DNA from: Bradyrhizobium rifense
Lineage (GTDB): Bacteria; Pseudomonadota; Alphaproteobacteria; Rhizobiales; Xanthobacteraceae
NCBI RefSeq assembly: GCF_008123425.1
Contig: NZ_VSSS01000026.1
Location: forward strand, 231,127-295,126
DNA length: 64,000 nucleotides
Direction: 5' to 3'
Below are positions 58,214 through 64,000 of the stretch, one piece after another. The notes beneath the pieces were generated by a model. It made no database searches. It saw only the letters and a program-made list of their open reading frames with translations, and was not told where the DNA came from. Made by a program: the position numbers and the translations under genes. Positions within the stretch are counted from its first letter, which is position 1; the number at the start of each line of letters is the position of its first letter.

Positions 58214-59659
58214 ATGTTGACGAAACGTGATCTTCTTCGTTCAGCCGCCTTGGCCGCAATTACGGCTTCAACGGCAAAGTCCGTCCCGACATACGCACAG
58301 ACGAGCACCGACCGCCCAGGGTTTTTCAAGGCAAAGGACATTGCTGAGGCAGGTTTCATTTATGGCCTGCCGATAGTGATGAACTACGGCGTCATGTACG
58401 AGTACGCCGTCGATCGCAATTCGGGGCAGTTCAAGGCCCCCTTCAATCAGATCAAGAATGAGCCCAACGTCTTCACCTACAAAGACACGGCAATTCCTAC
58501 GCCGAACAGCGACACGCCCTATTCGTTCGTGTGGATGGACTTGCGGACAGAGCCCGTCGTCCTTTCGGTCCCGGCGGTAGAACCGAAGCGTTACTACTCG
58601 GTCATGCTCTGCGACGGCAATACCTATAACTACGGCTACATCGGCAGCCGTGCCACGGGGAACGAGGCTGGTGATTACATGGTTGTTGGACCGGACTGGA
58701 GAGGCGCGACCCCGCCCGGTATCAAGAAGGTGTTCCGGTCGAGCACCCAGTTTTCGGTCGCGGGATATCGCACCCAGCTTTTCAACGCGGATGATCTCAA
58801 CGGCGTCAAGCAGGTTCAGGCTGGCTACAAGGTGCAGACGCTTTCTGCCTATCTGAAGCAGCCGGCCACGACGGCCGCCGGACCAGGCATCGATTTTCCG
58901 AAGATCGACAAGGAACTCGTGAAGACGAACTTCTTCGAGTATCTCGACTTCGCATTGCAGTTCGCTCCGCCGCAGGAGAACGAGAAGGAGATACGCGCAG
59001 CACTTGCGAAGATCGGCGTCGGACCCGGCAAGACCTTCAACTTCAAGGACCTCCCGCTGGAGCAGAAGCTCGAAGTCGGCCTCGGCATGAAGGAAGGTGA
59101 GAAGAAGGTCGATGAGGCCGTTGCTAACGCCGGTACAGCGATCAACGGCTGGCGGGTTAGCGGTCTTCCGGGCGACAGTGCCCACTATAATGGTGACTGG
59201 CTGAAGCGCGCCGCGGCGGCTAAGGCCGGAATTTACGGCAATGACCCTGCGGAAGCGACCTATCCGCTCACGCGCATTGATAGCGACAACCAGACACTCG
59301 ACGGCAGTAAGCACAACTACACCCTGACATTTCCGCCGGGCCAGCAGCCGCCGGTCAACGCTTTCTGGTCGCTGACGATGTATGATGGCAAGTCGCAGCT
59401 TCTGATCGAAAACCCGATCAACCGCTATCTGATTAACTCGCCGATGCTGCCGGATATGAAAAAGAACGCGGATGGATCGCTGACGCTGTACATCCAGAAC
59501 AAGTCGCCGGGCGCGGACAAGGAGTCGAATTGGCTGCCGGCGCCCGACGACACGATCTATCTCGTGATGCGGCTGTACTGGCCGAAGACGGAGTCACCTT
59601 CGATCCTGCCCCCGGGCGATGGGACATGGCAGCCGCCCGGCATAAAGCGGGTCTCATAG
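58214..59659 (+). CDS. DUF1254/DUF1214 domain-containing exported protein
   Basis: The 481-aa protein has an N-terminal signal (KRDLLRSAALAAITASTAKS). DUF1254 (AEAGFIYGLPIVMNYGVMYE, PTPNSDTPYSFVWMDLRTEP) is followed by DUF1214 (NAFWSLTMYDGKSQLLIENP, LPAPDDTIYLVMRLYWPKTE). GGAAGGAG precedes the ATG. The family is widespread in soil bacteria and fungi and often linked to stress or cell-surface roles, but its activity is not established. Monocistronic, with a hairpin after the stop. Confidence 0.92.
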   Translation: MLTKRDLLRSAALAAITASTAKSVPTYAQTSTDRPGFFKAKDIAEAGFIYGLPIVMNYGVMYEYAVDRNSGQFKAPFNQIKNEPNVFTYKDTAIPTPNSDTPYSFVWMDLRTEPVVLSVPAVEPKRYYSVMLCDGNTYNYGYIGSRATGNEAGDYMVVGPDWRGATPPGIKKVFRSSTQFSVAGYRTQLFNADDLNGVKQVQAGYKVQTLSAYLKQPATTAAGPGIDFPKIDKELVKTNFFEYLDFALQFAPPQENEKEIRAALAKIGVGPGKTFNFKDLPLEQKLEVGLGMKEGEKKVDEAVANAGTAINGWRVSGLPGDSAHYNGDWLKRAAAAKAGIYGNDPAEATYPLTRIDSDNQTLDGSKHNYTLTFPPGQQPPVNAFWSLTMYDGKSQLLIENPINRYLINSPMLPDMKKNADGSLTLYIQNKSPGADKESNWLPAPDDTIYLVMRLYWPKTESPSILPPGDGTWQPPGIKRVS

Positions 59660-59690
59660 AACGACCGAGATAGCGGCCACCCGCAGGTAC

Positions 59691-59725
59691 GAGCACCGCG
59701 CTGGCGAATTTCATCGCCAGTGCTC
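59691..59725 (+). terminator. Hairpin terminator after the DUF1254 gene
   Basis: GAGCAC-N4-CTGGCGA pairs with TCGCCAG-TGCTC around an ATTTCA loop, 32 bp after the stop. Confidence 0.6.
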
Positions 59726-59746
59726 GCGGCTGCCTGAAAGGATGCA

Positions 59747-59820
59747 ATGTCGCCTTTGGGGCACAGGCGGACGACCGCAGCCACGCCAGCAATTGTCCGT
59801 CCTCGCCTTGTAAGCGGACC
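59747..59820. repeat. Degenerate intergenic repeat (copy C)
   Basis: Starts ATGTCGCCTTTGGGGCAC and ends TTGTAAGCGGACC. It lies in the gap 59660-60003, which contains only this and the preceding terminator. Confidence 0.45.
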
Positions 59821-60003
59821 CTTGCTCCGCGTTCGGGCGGGGCAGCTTCGGGCCAGAGCCAGACTCGTGCACCGCAGCAAGCGAGCCTTGTACAGACTGA
59901 GCCGTGGTAGTGTGGTCACCTCAGGGTTTGCGCCGAACTACCAAATTCAGAGTGCTTCGGTCCGGTCCCCGCTCGCCCCCTCTCCGCCATTGGGCTGGCG
60001 GCC

Positions 60004-60513
60004 TTATGCGGTGCGCCATGGAGACAGCCGCGGAATCCACCGCGGAACGTTGGCCCGAAAATCCTCGTACTGGGCCCCAAACTTCTGAGCAAGCACCGGC
60101 TCCTCGTACGTCAGGACAAAGGCGTGGAAGGCGAGCCACATGAGCCCGCCGTAAGTCATGAGACGCGAGTCGCCGAACAGGATCGCTTGGCCCAGAATGA
60201 CGGCGACGACGGCAACGTACATGGGATTGCGCACGTAGCGATAGAGGCCGGTAACAACGAGGTGTTGGGGCGGGGCGATCGGCGCCGGCGTGCCGAGCCC
60301 CTGCAGCGCAAAGCGCGCAAACGAGTCAACAAGCCCAGGTAAACCCGCGACGACCAACAGTGTCCCGACAGCGCGTGTCGCTTGCAGATCGAAGAATGGC
60401 GGCAGAAATTCCCAGCGCGAAATCCACCACGGGACCACCCCGGCGAGCACGCAGGGAACGAACACGAAGAAGATGGCGGTGCCGATGACGGCGGCGGCTC
60501 TGCGCATGGACAT
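60004..60513 (-). CDS. Isoprenylcysteine carboxyl methyltransferase/PEMT-like membrane protein
   Basis: The 169-aa integral membrane protein has about four or five helices and the family's C-terminal signature LYRYVRNPMYVAVVAVILGQ, followed by YEEPVLAQKFGAQYEDFRANVPRWIP, where SAM is bound. Members methylate phospholipids, isoprenyl-cysteines or unknown lipids. It lies alone between two degenerate repeats. The start ATG at 60513 has a second in-frame ATG two codons later. Confidence 0.88.
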   Translation of the reverse strand: MSMRRAAAVIGTAIFFVFVPCVLAGVVPWWISRWEFLPPFFDLQATRAVGTLLVVAGLPGLVDSFARFALQGLGTPAPIAPPQHLVVTGLYRYVRNPMYVAVVAVILGQAILFGDSRLMTYGGLMWLAFHAFVLTYEEPVLAQKFGAQYEDFRANVPRWIPRLSPWRTA

Positions 60514-60550
60514 GATCCGTTCCTTGCGAATATCAAGCCGTATTGCGCTA

Positions 60551-60670
60551 ATGTCTCAGTCGGGTCATTCGCGTCGGTCGGGCGCCCGGCCAACCGTTTC
60601 CGGTCTATCCCGATAACCGGACAACACGAAAGCCGGTCCGGACTTCGCATTCGGGCCAGAACCGGACATC
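60551..60670. repeat. Degenerate intergenic repeat (copy A, longest)
   Basis: Begins ATGTCTCAGTCGGGTCATTC, contains TTTCCGGTCTATCCCG with AACCGGACA, and ends CGGACATC. It occupies the gap between the methyltransferase and the cyclase genes. Confidence 0.45.
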
Positions 60671-60770
60671 TCGCAATCACACCTTTGGCAGTGCTGGCTC
60701 ACCGAGGAGACGTACCGGCGGGTCCATCCACGCCGCATTTAGGTGTATAAGGAGGCTGGAGATCAGCGCA

Positions 60771-62723
60771 ATGGCTAGGTCGGGCCAGGACCGTATCGAA
60801 CGCCGGCTTGCTGCCATACTGGCAGCGGATGTGGCTGGCTACAGTCGACTGACAGGTATGGACGAAGAGGGCACACACGTCCACCTTCAGGCCCATCTGC
60901 GCGCGCTCGTCGATCCCAAGATTGCCGAACACCGTGGCCGGATCGTCAAGAACACCGGGGACGGGATGCTAGCGGAATTTAGCAGCGTAGTGGATGCAGT
61001 GCGCTGCGCTCTTGATATCCAGCGCGGAATGGCCGACCGCAATGCTGAGGTATTACATGACAAGCGTATCGAGTTCCGCATAGGCATTAATGTCGGCGAC
61101 ATCATTTTCGATCGAGGTGACATCTTCGGCGACGGAGTGAATGTGGCGGCGCGTCTGGAGGGATTGGCGAGCCCTGGTGGCATTTGCATCTCCGATGATG
61201 CGCAGCGACAGGTTCGGGGCAAGCTCGACGTCATTTTTGAGGATAAAGGCGAACGGCAGCTGAAGAACATCGCACGGCCGGTGCGGGTTTTCCAAGTTGC
61301 TCTTGACGAGGCGATGCGGCCACACAAACCAACGCGACAGCCGCGCAATGCGCCAGCGGCTGAGCGTCGCAACAGGTGGAGCACGCGCCTCACGGCGATT
61401 GGCGCCGCAGTGCTACTGATCGCCGGCGCTGCTAGCGTAGCATTATACTTTCGCCTCGGCCGCGCCCCTGACATGTCAGAGATGCCGGACAAGCGGGTAA
61501 ATGCCTCGGACGTCTTCTCCGTCGTCGTACTGCCCTTTGCCAACCTGTCCGGCGATGCAAGTCAGGATTATCTAGCGGACGTCATCAGCGACGAATTGAC
61601 CACCGGGCTCTCGCGTTTTCGGAATAGCTTCGTCATCTCCCGGTCAACCGCGTTTACTTACAAAGGCAAGCCAATCAACGTGCGGCAGATGGGGAAGGAT
61701 CTCGGCGTGCGCTATGCCCTAGAAGGCAGCGTTCAGCCGAGTGGCGACCGGCTGCGTGTGCATGCCCAGCTTATCGAAACCGAGAGCGATGCGCATCTAT
61801 GGGCTGATCAGTTTGACGAGAACCGCTTCGACCTGTTGCAAATGCAAGATGCCATCGTCACGCGTATCGCGTTAGCCGTTGGTCTCAAGCTAACTGAAGA
61901 GAGAGCCCGCAGGGCAAAAGCTCGCGCTGCCAATCCCAATGCGGAAGACCTTGCTTGGCGCTGCTCAGCTGCACTTATCCAAACGATTTGGACGCCGGAA
62001 CGCGATTCTGGCTTTCGCTTGTGCGAACAAGCGCTCGATATCGACCCGAACAACGTTCGCGCGCTGTCGTTCCTGACATTTAAGTTCGCCCTACGCGCGA
62101 GCCTCTCTGGGGTGCCCGATCCAACTGATGTTCGCCGCGCTGACGAACTGGCTTCCTTAGCCGTAAAAATCGACCCGGATTACCACAACGCTCACACCGC
62201 TAAAGGCGATGCGTTGTTGCTGGCGGGGCGCTATCGGGAGGCGATCGATTCTTATCGGCGCGCCATGATTTTAGCCCCAAGCAGCATTCAGCATGGATTG
62301 CCTTTGGCCTACACGTATATTGGTGAGCCAGAAAAGGCCATTGCCTATGCCGACAAGGCGATGCAGCTCAGTCCGCACAATCCCGCACAAGAGCCATCAT
62401 TGTATTTCGCCAAGGCCATCGCATTCAGCCAGCTACAGGACAATGAACAGGCGCTTCTATGGATTGAGCGGGCCGAAGCTTCTGCCCCCGAACTTCTCGC
62501 CGCGGGATTGGTGCGGTCTGTGCTGCTTGCGATCGCCGGTCGAGAGGACGAGGCGCACGCAGCTATGCAGAGGTATCTGGCGAACGACAAAGCTTCCTTC
62601 CGGACCATGTCTGAATGGCATGCTCGATGGGCCGGTGTCCCGCTGCAGTCTTGGAGTCCGCGTTTTCTTTTTTGGGGGAAAACTTTCACAGATGGCCTCC
62701 GGAAAGCTGGGCTGCCGGAGTAA
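60771..62723 (+). CDS. Class III adenylate/guanylate cyclase with TolB-like and TPR regions
   Basis: The 650-aa protein makes a cyclic nucleotide. The N-terminal cyclase domain (residues ~12-180) has the metal-binding Asp in LAADVAGYSRLTG and in KNTGDGMLAEF, plus GINVGDIIF and FGDGVNVAARLEG. One membrane helix (GAAVLLIAGAASVALYF, ~200-222) leads to a FlgO/TolB-like domain (VVVLPFANLSGDASQDYLAD, ALEGSVQPSGDRLRVHAQLI). C-terminal tetratricopeptide helices follow. The IERRLAAILAADVAGYSRL start is the standard type multiplied in Bradyrhizobium and Mesorhizobium. The sensed signal is unknown. Confidence 0.92.
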   Translation: MARSGQDRIERRLAAILAADVAGYSRLTGMDEEGTHVHLQAHLRALVDPKIAEHRGRIVKNTGDGMLAEFSSVVDAVRCALDIQRGMADRNAEVLHDKRIEFRIGINVGDIIFDRGDIFGDGVNVAARLEGLASPGGICISDDAQRQVRGKLDVIFEDKGERQLKNIARPVRVFQVALDEAMRPHKPTRQPRNAPAAERRNRWSTRLTAIGAAVLLIAGAASVALYFRLGRAPDMSEMPDKRVNASDVFSVVVLPFANLSGDASQDYLADVISDELTTGLSRFRNSFVISRSTAFTYKGKPINVRQMGKDLGVRYALEGSVQPSGDRLRVHAQLIETESDAHLWADQFDENRFDLLQMQDAIVTRIALAVGLKLTEERARRAKARAANPNAEDLAWRCSAALIQTIWTPERDSGFRLCEQALDIDPNNVRALSFLTFKFALRASLSGVPDPTDVRRADELASLAVKIDPDYHNAHTAKGDALLLAGRYREAIDSYRRAMILAPSSIQHGLPLAYTYIGEPEKAIAYADKAMQLSPHNPAQEPSLYFAKAIAFSQLQDNEQALLWIERAEASAPELLAAGLVRSVLLAIAGREDEAHAAMQRYLANDKASFRTMSEWHARWAGVPLQSWSPRFLFWGKTFTDGLRKAGLPE

Positions 62724-62774
62724 GCAAGGCCGTTTGCCTATGCCTACGAGGTGATCGCAACAGCGACTCGCTGC

Positions 62775-62850
62775 ATGTCTCTTATGGGTCACAAGCCGCC
62801 GAACTGGCGCGCGGCTGCAAACTTCCGGTCTGCCCTTGTGAGCCGACATG
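62775..62850. repeat. Degenerate intergenic repeat (copy B)
   Basis: Begins ATGTCTCTTATGGGTCACAA, with CTTCCGGTCTGCCC and GAGCCGACATG near the end, between the cyclase and the convergent SDR. No gene is supported between 62724 and 62909. Confidence 0.45.
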
Positions 62851-62909
62851 CAGCGACACCGCGTCAAAGGAAGCGATGGGCCACAAGCGGCCGTGAGCAG
62901 ATGCGAGAG

Positions 62910-63764
62910 TTAGCGTCGCGGCGTTCGTCGGCGTATACGGTCGAAGCCCTGCTTGATCGCTGCGAAGCGCTGGTCGATGAATTGTTCGTGCTCGGTATCA
63001 GTGAAAATGTAGGGCCAGTCGTTTTCGATGGCCTCGCGAACCAGTTCGCCGACATAGAGCGGATCAATGCCGTTGTTGATCCGTTCCTGCAATGCCTTGA
63101 TGAACTCGGCGCGGCGGCCTTCTGCCGGCGGAGGCTTGCCGACGGCCCCAGCAAATCGCTGCGGCACGTTGCGCCGAGAGGTCATGATCTGCGTGCGGAT
63201 GATGCCCGGACACAGAACGGATACCCCAATCTTCCTCGGCGCGAGCGCGTTACGCATCCCCTCGGACAGCGCCACCACTCCATATTTGCTCACATCGTAC
63301 GCCGGACTTGGTCCGGTAATCAGTCCGGAGACGGACGCCGTGGAAACAATCTGCCCGCCTTCGCCGTGCGCTTCGATCAGCGGACCGAAAATCTCAAAAC
63401 CCCAAATCACCGACATCAGGTTGACGCCGAGCACCCAGTTCCAGCCTGCATCAGTCCAATCACGATAGACGCCGCCGCCGCCCACGCCCGCATTGTTGAC
63501 CAATATGTGGATCTTGCCATATCGCGCGACGGTCGCGTCCGCTGCCGCCTGAAGTTCGCCTTTGAGCGAGACGTCAGCTTTCACGCCATCGACATCGACA
63601 TTGGTCCGTGTCTTCAGGTCCGCGACCGCTTTCTTCAGCGCCTCTTCCTCGATATCGCAGAGCATGACCTTCACGCCTGCCTGTGACAACGCGGTCGCGA
63701 TCCCCAGTCCGATCCCCGAGGCGGCGCCTGTCACGAATGCGGTCTGTCCAGCCAGGTCCCTCAT
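62910..63764 (-). CDS. Short-chain dehydrogenase/reductase (284 aa)
   Basis: The classical SDR has the cofactor motif FVTGAASGIGLGIATAL, NNAGVGGGG, catalytic Ser in STASVSGLI and YDVSK as Tyr-x-x-x-Lys, then CPGIIRTQI. AAGGAGC precedes the ATG at 63764. The C-terminal ~45 residues (RINNGIDPLYVGELVREAIE, then NDWPYIFTDTEHEQ) form an extension seen in many alphaproteobacterial oxidoreductases of unknown substrate. It converges with the cyclase and is not in an obvious operon. Confidence 0.9.
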   Translation of the reverse strand: MRDLAGQTAFVTGAASGIGLGIATALSQAGVKVMLCDIEEEALKKAVADLKTRTNVDVDGVKADVSLKGELQAAADATVARYGKIHILVNNAGVGGGGVYRDWTDAGWNWVLGVNLMSVIWGFEIFGPLIEAHGEGGQIVSTASVSGLITGPSPAYDVSKYGVVALSEGMRNALAPRKIGVSVLCPGIIRTQIMTSRRNVPQRFAGAVGKPPPAEGRRAEFIKALQERINNGIDPLYVGELVREAIENDWPYIFTDTEHEQFIDQRFAAIKQGFDRIRRRTPRR

Positions 63765-63937
63765 GCGCTTTGCTCCTTGCTTTCAGTCGACAAATTCGCC
63801 CGCCAGACTTCGCCGCAGAGTGCTGCAATGAGCTCGCGTCGTCTCATGTCCCGCGCCCCTGCGCCAAGCCTCGAAATAACCGATCGCCGGTTTCAAACTA
63901 GGATAACGAGGGACAGGGCGATTTTCGGAAGGATTAC

Positions 63938-64000
63938 GGTGAAGTCCAGTGCACTCAACCAGACGCGGGTTGAGCGGGGTTGAGTGCACTGGACTGCACC
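63938..64000. repeat. 23-bp inverted repeat at the right edge
   Basis: The arm 63938-63960 and the arm 63978-64000 are complementary at 22 of 23 positions with a 17-base loop. The core TCCAGTGCACTCAACC is unusual for a rho-independent terminator because no T-run is visible, and the window ends exactly at the arm. It may be a terminator, a palindromic mobile unit or the end of an insertion element beyond the edge. Confidence 0.7.

Overview
The window is high-GC DNA that reads like a Bradyrhizobium-type alphaproteobacterial chromosome. The clues are a class III adenylate cyclase with TolB-like and TPR parts, Omp25/31-type porin architecture, FixK-like boxes, CTCTCCC/GGGAGAG intergenic palindromes, and a 57-aa protein of a type I recall from this genus. 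The genus assignment rests on recognition only; no search was run.

Region 1 (1-31962) is an organosulfur acquisition island. It holds two SsuABC/TauABC-like import systems (one cut by the left edge), an extra SsuA-like binding protein, and three luciferase-like FMN monooxygenases (LLM). It also has a DszC/SfnB-like acyl-CoA-dehydrogenase-fold monooxygenase, a flavin reductase, a serine acetyltransferase and an O-acetylhomoserine sulfhydrylase. An orphan MetQ-like protein is followed by two tandem copies of an AprA-like flavoprotein plus an 8-Cys ferredoxin. A 2-hydroxyacid dehydrogenase, a class II aldolase, two LysR regulators, a BASS-type transporter, a DUF2891 protein and a DppBC-(DF)-A-like peptide transporter complete the block. 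The logic is to import a sulfonate or sulfone, oxygenate it with FMNH2, release sulfite, and fix sulfide onto serine or homoserine skeletons.

Region 2 (32361-46888) is an aromatic/indole catabolic cluster. It runs reductase, Rieske oxygenase alpha and beta, AMP-ligase and SDR on the plus strand. A convergent operon carries a two-subunit indolepyruvate:ferredoxin oxidoreductase type enzyme and two MarR repressors. Divergent from that are nitrilase, gentisate-dioxygenase-like bicupin, FAH-family hydrolase, hot-dog thioesterase and an EthD-like protein. The composition resembles iad-type indole-3-acetate (auxin) degradation loci; that is inference. The promoters at 32.4 and 42.5 kb share an ATATG-N6-CATAY element overlapping the -10.

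Region 3 (46975-50722) is a TetR-controlled EmrAB-like efflux pump with two operator-like boxes in the divergent promoter.

Region 4 (50997-58000) is an island of small secreted, membrane or hypothetical proteins, several too short for ordinary gene calling. Six FNR/FixK2-type boxes (TTGA-N6-TCAA or one mismatch) sit 48-94 bp upstream of their start codons. I regard this probable oxygen-responsive island as the most interesting structure in the window.

Region 5 (58214-64000) holds a DUF1254/DUF1214 protein, an isoprenylcysteine-methyltransferase-like membrane protein, the adenylate cyclase and an SDR. Degenerate intergenic repeats are scattered between them, and a 23-bp inverted repeat touches the right edge. 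I saw no tRNA, rRNA, CRISPR array, intact insertion sequence or replication origin.
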